Positions 23,992 through 32,275 of a stretch of 64,000 nt of DNA are shown piece by piece (the stretch's first letter is position 1; every line of letters begins with the position of its first letter). A program made the position numbers and the translations under genes. The stretch spans positions 62,001-126,000 of the forward strand of contig NZ_JAUSZK010000001.1 in assembly GCF_030817495.1 (NCBI RefSeq), given 5' to 3'. The stretch is from Streptomyces sp. V3I7 (GTDB lineage Bacteria; Actinomycetota; Actinomycetes; Streptomycetales; Streptomycetaceae). Below the pieces are notes generated by a model. The model saw only the letters and a program-made list of their open reading frames with translations, searched no databases and had not been told where the DNA came from.

Positions 23992-25562
23992 GTCGCTGCA
24001 CCTCTCTTGCTCGGCAGGTGCGTTGTCGCCGTGGCCTGGGCGGCAACGGCCTCGCTGCTGACGAGGTCGTCGAGTTCGGCGTCCAGCGCGGTCGCGCCCT
24101 CGGGGGCCTGGGTGGCGGCCTGCGGGTTGCTGCCGCGGACGGCGACGGCGAGTCCTGCCAGGGCCATGGGGAGTGCCACGAACACCGCGGCGGTGCGGAT
24201 GCCTCCGGGTGCTGAGAGGATCAGTGCGATCAGGGGCGGGCCGAAGGCTCCGCCGGACTTGCCGACGGCCGCGGCCCAGCCGCCGGCGGTGCCCCGGATG
24301 GCCAGGGGGTAGATCTCGGCCGTGTAGGGGCCGATGAGCGCGATGACACCGGCGGTGCCGGCGAACAGCAGCATCACGGTGGCCAGCAGGATGGTCCGGC
24401 TGCCCTCCAGCCCGATGGCTGCGAGCGTCAGGAGGGCGCCGACGGTGAGGGCTGCGTAGACGACCATGGTGCCCTTGGCCGACCAGCGCATGTAGAGCCA
24501 TGCGCCGACCGCGCAGGTGGGAATGGAGAGCAGCGATGAGATGAATAGCAGGGTGGCGGCGGACATGCCGTGCTGGCCTGAGGATTCCAGCTGGCTGGGC
24601 AGGAAGGTGATGAAGCCCCAGTAGACGAGGCCCCAGGCCAGTGCGTAGGTGCTGACGACCAGTGTCTTGGCCGTCTGCGGGCGCTTGAACAGGGCGGAGG
24701 CGGGGACCTGCTTCGCCCTTGTCTGCCGGGCGGTGAAGGCGGCCGATTCGGGGATCCAGCGGTTCAGCGCGATCAGGATTAGGACCAGCGGGAGCTGGGC
24801 GAACCAGGTCACGCGCCACCCGGCCAGTGGGATGAGGATGGCGGCCAGTCCGGAGGCGGCCATGTAGCCGCCGGTGGTGGTCAGTCCGGCCTGCAGGATC
24901 ATGATGGCCGCGCGTCGGCCGGGCGGCAGGCTCTCGGTCATCAGGGCATAGACGACGGGCAGCATGCCGCCGGCCGCCATGCCCATCAGGGCGCACATGA
25001 CGAGGGTGCCGCCGAAGGTCGGCATGGCGCCGCACACCGTGGTGCCGAGGAAGAGCAGGGAGGCGATGAGGATGGTGGCCCGGCGGCCGATGCGGTCCGC
25101 CGCGCGTCCCCAGACGAGTGATCCGAGCACGGTGCCGGTCAGCGCGACCGTGGGCAGCCACGAGACGTCGGCGGCGCTGAGGCCGTATTCAGCCCGCAGG
25201 CCGGGTGCGATGAACGCCAGGGTGGCGGGCTTCATCTGGTCCACCAGGAGGGCGAAGGTCAGGATGGTGATGAGGCGGTGGCGGCTCGCGTTCGTGGCGG
25301 GGGCCGGAGTGGGGGCGGCGGGGCGGGCGCTGGCGGTCCGCGGCTGCACGACCGCGATGCCGGAGAGCACCACGCCGACGACGATGGCGGCCATGGCCGC
25401 CCACATGATCGTCGGTGACATGTCCATCATGGACATGTGGAAGTGCGTGGACGCGGAGTCGATGAACATCCACAGGTGCTCGACAACGCCGGCGCAGGTG
25501 AGGGCGACACCGGTCCAGAACAGGAACGGCCGGGGTATCAGCGAAGCGGGTGGTGCGGACAA
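23988..25562 (-). CDS. MFS transporter with extra N-terminal helices and a Met/His cluster
   Basis: The roughly 524-residue protein begins with two hydrophobic helices not found in ordinary MFS proteins, separated by a Met/His-rich segment (STHFHMSMMDMSPTIMW, about residues 38-54). The MFS body follows: VALTGTVLGSLVWGRAADRI with motif A GRAADRIGRR, and AAGGMLPVVYALMTESLPPG, resembling aromatic-acid:H+ or SV2-like symporters. The start is probably TTG 25562, six bases after GAGGAG; TTG 25568 overlaps the previous stop. It is translationally coupled to both neighbours. The Met/His segment could bind copper(I) or other soft metals, which is inference. Confidence 0.82.
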   Translation of the reverse strand: MSAPPASLIPRPFLFWTGVALTCAGVVEHLWMFIDSASTHFHMSMMDMSPTIMWAAMAAIVVGVVLSGIAVVQPRTASARPAAPTPAPATNASRHRLITILTFALLVDQMKPATLAFIAPGLRAEYGLSAADVSWLPTVALTGTVLGSLVWGRAADRIGRRATILIASLLFLGTTVCGAMPTFGGTLVMCALMGMAAGGMLPVVYALMTESLPPGRRAAIMILQAGLTTTGGYMAASGLAAILIPLAGWRVTWFAQLPLVLILIALNRWIPESAAFTARQTRAKQVPASALFKRPQTAKTLVVSTYALAWGLVYWGFITFLPSQLESSGQHGMSAATLLFISSLLSIPTCAVGAWLYMRWSAKGTMVVYAALTVGALLTLAAIGLEGSRTILLATVMLLFAGTAGVIALIGPYTAEIYPLAIRGTAGGWAAAVGKSGGAFGPPLIALILSAPGGIRTAAVFVALPMALAGLAVAVRGSNPQAATQAPEGATALDAELDDLVSSEAVAAQATATTHLPSKRGAAT

Positions 25563-25564
25563 GG

Positions 25565-27229
25565 TCAACTCCTCGCGGAAAGCTGGGCGTCGGGGTCTTC
25601 AAGGGCGCGGACGGAGGCGGCGTCATGCTGCTCGACCGACGGACGGTCCTTGAGGCCGAGTACATCGGGCCAGCGCGGGTCGTCGGGGGCGACGACGAGG
25701 CGGCGGGCGTAGAAGCTGTCGAAGAAGGACAGGACGAACATCGGCAGGAGGGTCCAGATCGCCACCTGCTCCAGCGGCTGGTTGCCGGTGAGCGCGGCGA
25801 TGATGACCACCACGAACACGTTCGGGTAGGTCATGGCGGTGTAGTCGTCGAGCGTCTGGACGTGGCGTCGACGCTTGAGCAGGGCGGCAACCAGGCGCAG
25901 GCCGACGGCGATGCCTACGGCGGTGGGCGCATAGGTGGTGAAGCCGTGCAGGTCGAGCTTGAGGCAGACCAGCACGATGAACGCGGTCAACAGGAGCACG
26001 GCTACGTATCCGTTGCGCTCGCCGTATTTGGCCGTGCGGATAGGAGAGCGTTCCCGCAGACGTTTGACCAGGAGGTAGACCAACGTGACGACGCCGGTGG
26101 AGGTGGCGGCGCTGATGGCCACGGCCGGGGCGACGTCCTCGTGCAAGGTCAGGGCGAGGACGGTGGAGAAGGACACGGTCGCGGCCAGTGAGGAGAGCAG
26201 GACCTGCGCGAACGTCGGCATGATCATTCCGCCGAGGCAGCGGCTGACGGTCATCGCCACCACCGAGCTGGGGGTGGCGAGGAATACCGCGGCGATCGCC
26301 GCCGTACTCGTGCTGCCTGCGTCCGCCCAGGCCACCAGGGCGGCGAAGGCGATCGGCAGGGCGAGGTAGCGCAGGGCGACGGACCGGAGCGTGCCGCGGT
26401 CGGTGACGAAGGTGCGGGCGTTTTCCAGCTCGATGCGGCACATGGTGATGACGCTGGCCAGCACCAGGAGCATCAGCAGCACGTACGGGGACGCCGACAG
26501 GTGCACCCCGGCCAGGTTGGCCAGGAGGCCGGCGGTCAGTCCGACGCAGAAGACCACGGGATGGTTGACGACGATCCAGTCGTAGACCATGTTCATGGTC
26601 TTGTTCTCGTTCTTGACGTAGCTGTGGATCCGATCGCCCTGCAGCATCTGGGAGTTCGGCAGGCGCAGGTCGTAGGACTCGTCGGCCGGACGGGCCAGGA
26701 TGAACCGGCAGATCAGCTCGACGACGTACTTGTGGGAGACCACGCAGACCATTTCGCCGCGGCGCAGCGCCGGCAGCAGCTCCTCCTCGTAGAAGGCATG
26801 CACGCGGTCCTTGAACTGTGCGAAGGTCTCGCCGCCGTGCATGGTGGGGCTGTCGGCGTTCATGGCGCGCTCGTACTCGGCGATGCCGTGGCGGCGCTGG
26901 AGGATGGACTTGCTCTCCAGCGTGTAGCTACCGAAGTCGCGCTCCATCAGGCGCTCGTCAACCACGACCTCGGGAGCATCCGCGTCGGTGGCGTCGAGAC
27001 GGAAGATGGTGTTGGCGGTCTCGTAGGCGCGGGTCAGCGGGGAGACGTAGACGCGGTCGAAGTGCTGACCGCGGTGGCCCTTGGCGACCTTCTCGGCCTG
27101 GATGCGGCCGAGGAAGGTCAGCGGGGCGTCGCGCTGCCCGGCGATGCGGTGGACGGAATTGCAGGTCGATTCGCCGTGCCGGACCATAAAAAGTCGGCTC
27201 AGCAGATCCTGCTGGTTCTCGACGGTCAT
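25565..27229 (-). CDS. Histidine phosphatase fused to a polytopic membrane domain
   Basis: The 554-residue product has two parts. Residues 1-200 are a histidine-phosphatase (phosphoglycerate-mutase-like) domain: FMVRHGESTCNSVHRI with the catalytic RHG, RVYVSPLTRAYETANTIF, ADSPTMHGGETFAQFKDR, and the second His in MVCVVSHKYVVELI. From about residue 220 onward there are about nine hydrophobic helices, including LGGMIMPTFAQVLLSSLAAT and VAISAATSTGVVTLVYLLVK, which look like a transporter or permease but fit no family I can name with confidence. ATG 27229 overlaps the FAD gene stop (TGATG). The fusion suggests dephosphorylation of a membrane-delivered substrate or regulation of transport. Confidence 0.75.
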   Translation of the reverse strand: MTVENQQDLLSRLFMVRHGESTCNSVHRIAGQRDAPLTFLGRIQAEKVAKGHRGQHFDRVYVSPLTRAYETANTIFRLDATDADAPEVVVDERLMERDFGSYTLESKSILQRRHGIAEYERAMNADSPTMHGGETFAQFKDRVHAFYEEELLPALRRGEMVCVVSHKYVVELICRFILARPADESYDLRLPNSQMLQGDRIHSYVKNENKTMNMVYDWIVVNHPVVFCVGLTAGLLANLAGVHLSASPYVLLMLLVLASVITMCRIELENARTFVTDRGTLRSVALRYLALPIAFAALVAWADAGSTSTAAIAAVFLATPSSVVAMTVSRCLGGMIMPTFAQVLLSSLAATVSFSTVLALTLHEDVAPAVAISAATSTGVVTLVYLLVKRLRERSPIRTAKYGERNGYVAVLLLTAFIVLVCLKLDLHGFTTYAPTAVGIAVGLRLVAALLKRRRHVQTLDDYTAMTYPNVFVVVIIAALTGNQPLEQVAIWTLLPMFVLSFFDSFYARRLVVAPDDPRWPDVLGLKDRPSVEQHDAASVRALEDPDAQLSARS

Positions 27230-29277
27230 CACGCGTCCTTCTTCGGGGCGTGCTTGACCTGCTCGGCGTACTGGGAGTCCCAGCCAGCCAGCTTGGTGAT
27301 GTCGCACAGGTTGTGGACCGCGTGCTTTTGCACAAGCGTGGCCAGCAGGGAGACGGTCCGCCGGGCCTGCTGAGGGGTGAGGCCGAACTCGCGGGCGAGG
27401 GCGGCGCCGAAGTCCGCCATGTCGTCGTCCAGGACGGTGCGGTACTTGCGGCGCTCCGTGCGGTCCTGGGCTCGGAGGTAGTTGACGGCGTTGGGGTAGG
27501 CGCTGTCGCGGGCGTAGTCCTGCAGGCGCTTGCGCAGGCGGGTGGCCTGCGGTTCCTCGGTGGCGAGGTCGGCGGCGATCCAGTCGCTGCTGCGGATCAG
27601 GCAGTGGTGGATGCCGTCGGGAATGTCCATCTGCTCCTCGTCGCTGGCGGATTCGAGTCGGCGCAGCACCTCCATGGCCGTGTCGAAGCACTGGTTGCGC
27701 AGGGTGCCGATGCTGAACACGAACGCGCCGAGCCGGCCGCGACGGGTGGTCTCGTCGCCCTGGCGCATCGGACCGACGCCGAACAGACCCGCTGCCACCT
27801 CGCCGTCGGCGGCGATGAGCTGTCCGTGGGTGCCGACCTCAATGCCCCGGTGGGTCTTGGACTGCGGCTGCGCGTAACCGTGTGCGTTGACCAGGCCGTG
27901 CCACAGAGGGTGGCCGGTGCGCTCGTAGTCGGTGTTGTTGCCCAGGCAGTTGACGACCCGGTCGACAATGATGTCCGGCTGGTCGGCGAAGACCACCCGT
28001 ATCTTCGTGCCGTCCTCGACGGGGCGCATGTCCTGGATGCCGGCGGACCTCACGTCGACGGTCTTCGGGGCGCCGTTGTATCCGCGCATCCGGCTGCGCA
28101 CGACACCGCCGATCTCCCGCACGGTGCTGGTGCGGTTGGTGACGATCAGGCTCTTGTATTTGTCGAGCAGCAACCGCACGTCGCGGGCGTCCATGCGGGA
28201 GACCAGTTCGATGACGTACGGCTCCCACGCCTTCATGACCCGCTCGGGGAAGACGGCCTCGAGCGCGCTGCCCGGCTCCACGCCGTGCTGGTCGCGCAGG
28301 TGCGCGTACTCCGCCTTGATCCCCTCCACCACCGCCTCGGGGGTGAGCTCCTTGGCGTCGAGGAAGGGCGGCCGGCGGGCCTGCCAGATGTCGTGCTCGT
28401 GGTCGACGGGGTAGGTGCCGTGCATGTGGCCGCCGCGCGAGCAGATCAGGATCTGTCCCCGGTGGCCGGCGTGGATGAGGGAGATCACCGTGTCGAAGGC
28501 CGACAGCGCGGAGCCCGTGACAAGGACGCTCTCCTCGGCGCCGACCTCCTGGAACCAGTCCTGCGCACCGGGGGCGTAGGGGTCGGCGAGGAAGCGGTCG
28601 CAGTGCTTGATGCGGTGATAGAACGGTGCCTGCACCGGCGAGAGATGACCGGTCGCCAGGACCACCTGGTCCGACGGCAGATCGTGCACACCGCCCTGCT
28701 CTGAGGCGTCGGCGTACTTGACGACATACCCGTCGCCCCGCCGGTGTACGTCGATGACCTCACCGGAAAGCTCCCGCAGGGTCACCTTAGCGGGGGCGTC
28801 GGCGACCGCGTCGCGCAGCCGCTCGGCCAGGTACTGTCGGAAGATCCGCCGCGGCACCACGCAGGCCACGCCGAAGCTGTGATACTGCCACTTCTGCGGC
28901 CAATCAGAGCGGTCTGCCTCCTCGTTGGCCCACTCCAGGAAATCCTCCGGACGCTCGCGGCGCAGGGTGATGCGGCCAGCCTGGATGTTGAGCATGTGCT
29001 CCCAGTTGGTGGACGCCCAGCCGAAGGCGATACCGCCGTAGCGGTAACCCTCCTCCCGCTCTATCAGGCATATCTCCAACGGGGCACCGGCGAAGTGGAG
29101 CAGCCGGATGGCGGTCAGCGTGCCCGAGAACCCGGCGCCGACGATCGTGACGCGACGTATGGCGGGAGCCGTATTGACCATGGAGTCGTGCTGCATGCCG
29201 CTCTCGCGCATGGCCATGTCCGCCATGCCGCGGTCCTGGCTCGGGGTGTCCTGCATCGTGGTGTGCTGCATTTCCAC
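27229..29277 (-). CDS. FAD/NAD(P)-binding oxidoreductase with Met/His-rich N-terminus
   Basis: The 682-residue protein opens with a segment of about 33 residues holding eight Met and two His (MEMQHTTMQD start, DMAMRESGMQHDSM end), reminiscent of soft-metal-binding tails. Then comes a Rossmann fold IRRVTIVGAGFSGTLTAIRL with Gly47, Gly49 and Gly52. DLPSDQVVLATGHLSPVQAP and VLVTGSALSAFDTVISLIHA suggest a second nucleotide-binding unit, as in the FAD-NAD(P)-binding (NAD_binding_9) family. AAGGAG eight bases before GTG 29277 fixes the start. It follows osmC by 28 bp and overlaps the next gene by one base. The reaction is unknown; a flavin oxidoreductase for a reactive or metal-bound compound fits. 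Confidence 0.8.
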   Translation of the reverse strand: MEMQHTTMQDTPSQDRGMADMAMRESGMQHDSMVNTAPAIRRVTIVGAGFSGTLTAIRLLHFAGAPLEICLIEREEGYRYGGIAFGWASTNWEHMLNIQAGRITLRRERPEDFLEWANEEADRSDWPQKWQYHSFGVACVVPRRIFRQYLAERLRDAVADAPAKVTLRELSGEVIDVHRRGDGYVVKYADASEQGGVHDLPSDQVVLATGHLSPVQAPFYHRIKHCDRFLADPYAPGAQDWFQEVGAEESVLVTGSALSAFDTVISLIHAGHRGQILICSRGGHMHGTYPVDHEHDIWQARRPPFLDAKELTPEAVVEGIKAEYAHLRDQHGVEPGSALEAVFPERVMKAWEPYVIELVSRMDARDVRLLLDKYKSLIVTNRTSTVREIGGVVRSRMRGYNGAPKTVDVRSAGIQDMRPVEDGTKIRVVFADQPDIIVDRVVNCLGNNTDYERTGHPLWHGLVNAHGYAQPQSKTHRGIEVGTHGQLIAADGEVAAGLFGVGPMRQGDETTRRGRLGAFVFSIGTLRNQCFDTAMEVLRRLESASDEEQMDIPDGIHHCLIRSSDWIAADLATEEPQATRLRKRLQDYARDSAYPNAVNYLRAQDRTERRKYRTVLDDDMADFGAALAREFGLTPQQARRTVSLLATLVQKHAVHNLCDITKLAGWDSQYAEQVKHAPKKDA

Positions 29278-29305
29278 GGTCTTGTCTCCTTCGGTTGGGG
29301 GGGAG

Positions 29306-29716
29306 TCAGCGCCACTCGTGGGTGAAGCGGACCGTTAGGGCGTCACGGATCGAGTTGTGGACGATGCAGCCCCGCTCGGCCTTGAGTAGGGGCTTGGAGA
29401 TCAGGTCCTGAAGGGCGGCGGGCGCCGAGATCTGCACGGTGATCTCGGAGAAGCGGGTCGGCGCGCTCACGAGGCTTCCGTCCACCTGGAAGCTGATCTC
29501 GGAGGCGTCGGCCTGCGGGTCCTCGGCTTTCAGGGCGGCGAGGAAGGTGCTTACGTAGCACCCGCCGAGTGCCAGGAGCAGCAGCTCCCCGCCCATGGGG
29601 CCGGCGTCGGTGCCCTCCTTCTCCTTGGGCCGGTCGATGGTGAGCGTGTGGTTTCTGGCCCGGCCCACGACGACGCTGCCGCCGACGGGGCGTAGGGACA
29701 CACCGATTTCGGGCAT
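29306..29716 (-). CDS. OsmC/Ohr-family protein
   Basis: The 136-residue protein matches the OsmC fold: GGSVVVGRARNHTLTIDRPK, the first peroxidatic-site Cys in LLALGGCYVSTFLAALKAED (Cys53), and the second Cys in KPLLKAERGCIVHNSIRDAL (Cys117). Both conserved Cys are present, so organic-hydroperoxide reduction or thiol transfer is plausible. ATG 29716 is chosen because the conserved fold begins right after it. It is the first gene of the five-gene operon. A TetR-type palindrome lies about 210 bp upstream. Confidence 0.85.
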   Translation of the reverse strand: MPEIGVSLRPVGGSVVVGRARNHTLTIDRPKEKEGTDAGPMGGELLLLALGGCYVSTFLAALKAEDPQADASEISFQVDGSLVSAPTRFSEITVQISAPAALQDLISKPLLKAERGCIVHNSIRDALTVRFTHEWR

Positions 29717-29900
29717 GGCGATGCACGCACTCCTGTCCTGGAACGGGGCACGCGAGGCTCGCCGTCGGTGGCGAGTGGGGTTCCCGGGGTGCCGGTGAGC
29801 GGGGACGGGCCTCAGCATCGGGACGGAATGTGGGCTTCCGGAGTGATCGTGGATGATCCTGGATGCGCTCCGTGGCCGGAGGTCAACCCTCGGATACCGC

Positions 29901-29929
29901 TTGACAGGCGAGGGCCCACGTCGTCTAAC
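29901..29929 (+). promoter_or_regulatory. Near-consensus promoter overlapping operator 3
   Basis: TTGACA (29901-29906), a 17-bp spacer and TCTAAC (29924-29929) form a strong housekeeping-type promoter on the plus strand. Its -10 and start region overlap the TetR palindrome at 29927-29950, so a bound repressor would block it. It would drive the NB-ARC gene. Confidence 0.65.
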
Positions 29930-29950
29930 TTGAAACGAGTGTTCCAAGTT
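29927..29950. promoter_or_regulatory. TetR-type operator 3, between osmC and NB-ARC genes
   Basis: Half-sites AACTTGAAA and TTCCAAGTT (complement AACTTGGAA) are separated by six bases, the same layout as operators at 21358 and 21704. The consensus half-site is A(T/A)CTTG(A/G)AA. Confidence 0.75.
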
Positions 29951-29979
29951 GTTGGTGGCCCAGGTGTCCCAGGGGGAGG

Positions 29980-31476
29980 ATGTTCGTGCCGCAGGTATTG
30001 GATCCAGGAAAAGCCCGCACGATCGACGAGTTCATCGCGGAGCTGCGGCTGCTCAAGGCCTGGGCGGGCAACCCGTCGATCACCGAGATCACGCGGCGTA
30101 TTCACCGGGACTGGCAGCGGGCAGGACGCCCGCGTGGCGAATGGCCGGCCCGCTCAACGGTGGGCAACTGCTTTCAGCTCGGCCGCCGCCGGCCCAACTC
30201 CGACCTGCTGCTGGCCGTGGTCCAGGCACTTGTGGGCGCCGACGAAGCGATCCTCTCCGTCTGGCGGCAGTCGCTTCGTGCGGTGCTCGGTGAGGCCGAG
30301 GCCGCCGCACGGGTCAGCGCCTACAACCGGCTGCCCGCAGTACCGCCCTTGTTCGTCGGCAGGACTGACCTGGTGACCCAGGCGGAGGCCTTACTGGCCT
30401 GCGACCAGGACGTGACGGCGCTTGTGCTGGAGGGCATGCCCGGGGTGGGCAAGACGTCACTGGCCCTACACCTCGCCCACCGGCTGCTGGCCGAGGAGCG
30501 CACTGACGCACCCATCCTGTTCGCGAACCTGCGCGGCTCCGCCCCACAAGGCCCGCCCGCCGACCCGGCCGCCGTCCTGGAGGCCTTCCTTCGCCTGCTC
30601 GTCACCACCGGCGACCGCATACCCTACGACCTCGAGGCGCGGGCAGCTCTCTACCAGCAACTGCTGGCGGGAACCGGAGCGCTGATCGTCCTGGACGACG
30701 CAGCAGACGCGGAACAGCTGCGGTCCCTGCTGCCCGGGAGCCGAGGATGCCGCACGGTGATCACCAGTCGGCGTGCCCTGACCGGCTTCGGAGACACCAC
30801 TCGCCTATCGGTGCAACCGCTCGCCCCGGACGACTCTGTTGAGCTGCTGCGGGCGACAGCGGGAGCCGAACGCATCGCCCCGGACAATGCGGCCATCCAT
30901 CAGATCGCGGGCCTGCTGGGCCACCTTCCGCTGGCGCTTTCAATCATCGGCCGTCACATGCGCGACCACCCCGCCTGGGCGCTCGGCGACTACTACCGGG
31001 AGCCCCTGACCAGCCTGGCCCTGGAGGACGGCGTACGGACCGCGCTGTCCGCTTCCGACGCACGACTGCCGATGAGCGCGCGACGGCTGCTGCGGCTGTT
31101 GGCCCTCCATCCGCTGCAGGAGATCAACGCCGCCACGGCCGCCGCGCTCCTGGACGAACCGACCGTCACGGCCGAGCATCACCTCGCCACCCTGACGGCA
31201 GCACACCTGATCGAGCGCACCGCGCCCGGCGGCTTCCGGCTTCACGCCCTTGTCCACGCCTACGCGGAGGAACGTATCTGCATCGACGAACCGGCCACCC
31301 TCATCCGTCAGGCACTGAGCCGTCTGCTGGAACACGGCAGCAGCCGCGATGCCGCCGTACGACTGGAAACCCGGACCCTCCACGCACTCCGTCTGCCCGT
31401 ACCCCGGCAGCACGCCGAAGGGGACGAAGAGTCCAGGCTGCTGCAGCAGCCCGCAGGGCGGGTACTCGCAGCCTGA
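29980..31476 (+). CDS. NB-ARC STAND regulator with N-terminal HTH-like domain
   Basis: The 498-residue protein starts with a helix-rich domain (RTIDEFIAELRLLKAWAGNP, RSTVGNCFQLGRRRPNSDLL) typical of XRE-like N-termini on streptomycete NB-ARC proteins. The NB-ARC ATPase follows: VLEGMPGVGKTSLALHLAHR P-loop at about 150-169, GALIVLDDAADAEQLRSLLP Walker B near 225-244, CRTVITSRRALTGFGDTTRL sensor, and IHQIAGLLGHLPLALSIIGR GLPL motif. The winged-helix half follows and the protein ends without long repeats. GGGGGAGG stands directly before ATG 29980, so GTG 29986, six bases later, may be the real start. The promoter is overlapped by TetR operator 3. Target genes unknown. Confidence 0.82.
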   Translation: MFVPQVLDPGKARTIDEFIAELRLLKAWAGNPSITEITRRIHRDWQRAGRPRGEWPARSTVGNCFQLGRRRPNSDLLLAVVQALVGADEAILSVWRQSLRAVLGEAEAAARVSAYNRLPAVPPLFVGRTDLVTQAEALLACDQDVTALVLEGMPGVGKTSLALHLAHRLLAEERTDAPILFANLRGSAPQGPPADPAAVLEAFLRLLVTTGDRIPYDLEARAALYQQLLAGTGALIVLDDAADAEQLRSLLPGSRGCRTVITSRRALTGFGDTTRLSVQPLAPDDSVELLRATAGAERIAPDNAAIHQIAGLLGHLPLALSIIGRHMRDHPAWALGDYYREPLTSLALEDGVRTALSASDARLPMSARRLLRLLALHPLQEINAATAAALLDEPTVTAEHHLATLTAAHLIERTAPGGFRLHALVHAYAEERICIDEPATLIRQALSRLLEHGSSRDAAVRLETRTLHALRLPVPRQHAEGDEESRLLQQPAGRVLAA

Positions 31477-31519
31477 CGGGCCGCGCACCGATTCGGCCCA
31501 CGGACACCAGGAGAAGGGC

Positions 31520-32275
31520 ATGCTCGCCGACCAGCTCCCGGTCCTCGTCTTCGACATCAACGAGACGCTCAGCGACCTCACGCCGTTACGCGCCCGTTTC
31601 GAGGACGTTGGTGCCCCCGGACACCTACTGCGGATCTGGTTCGCCGGGGTGCTGCGGGACGGCTTCGCACTGACGGCCGCTGGCGGTTACGCGGACTTCA
31701 CCGACGTCGCACGCGACGGAGTACGGGCGGTGCTGTCCGGGCTGGCGGGCTGGGCGGGAGACGGTGAGGCCGCGGCGCGACACATTCTCGATGGCTTTGC
31801 CAACCTGGATGTACACCCCGATGTACCGGACAGCCTACGGAAGTTGAGCGAGGCGGGGTACCGGCTGACGGCGATGACCAATGGAAGCGTCGCCCTGACC
31901 GAACGGCTGCTGGACAAGGCCGGAGTGCTGGACCGCTTCGACGTCCTGTCGGACGTACGCGGCCCACGCTGCTGGAAACCGGCCGCGGCCGCCTACCACC
32001 ACGCCGTCGAACGGGTCGGCATACGGCCCGACCAGGCACTGATGGTGGCCGTACATCCCTGGGACATCGACGGGGCACAACGAGCCGGACTGCACGGTGC
32101 GTGGCTGCGACGCGGGGCCTCCGTGTACCCGCAGACGATGATCCGGCCCAGCGGTCATCCCGTTGGCGCGGACCTCGTCGCCGTGGCGCGAGTAGGTGGC
32201 CCGCCAGCGCATCATGCCGCGTACGTTGCGGTCGCCGACGTTCGCGTAGTGCCTCTCGTAGGTGACGCGCGCTGA
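31520..32275 (+). CDS. HAD type II haloacid-dehalogenase-like protein with altered C-terminus
   Basis: The core is a clear type II HAD: VLVFDINETLSDLTPLRARF with the nucleophile Asp, YRLTAMTNGSVALTERLLDK with motif II Asn/Ser, and GPRCWKPAAAAYHHAVERVG with the Lys. These enzymes hydrolyse 2-haloacids or small phosphates. The usual final element with the motif-III acidic residues reads MVAVHPWDIDGAQRAGLHGA and is present. After QTMIRPSGHP near 32150, however, the frame runs into antisense sequence of an ABC exporter fragment, so the last 40 residues are foreign. AGGAG upstream of ATG 31520 fixes the start. It may still be active. Confidence 0.75.
   Translation: MLADQLPVLVFDINETLSDLTPLRARFEDVGAPGHLLRIWFAGVLRDGFALTAAGGYADFTDVARDGVRAVLSGLAGWAGDGEAAARHILDGFANLDVHPDVPDSLRKLSEAGYRLTAMTNGSVALTERLLDKAGVLDRFDVLSDVRGPRCWKPAAAAYHHAVERVGIRPDQALMVAVHPWDIDGAQRAGLHGAWLRRGASVYPQTMIRPSGHPVGADLVAVARVGGPPAHHAAYVAVADVRVVPLVGDAR

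Noticed and set aside
22591..24312. A 573-codon plus-strand frame opposite the sodium symporter
   Set aside because: Antisense of the SSS and MFS genes, whose membrane helices and motifs are unambiguous.
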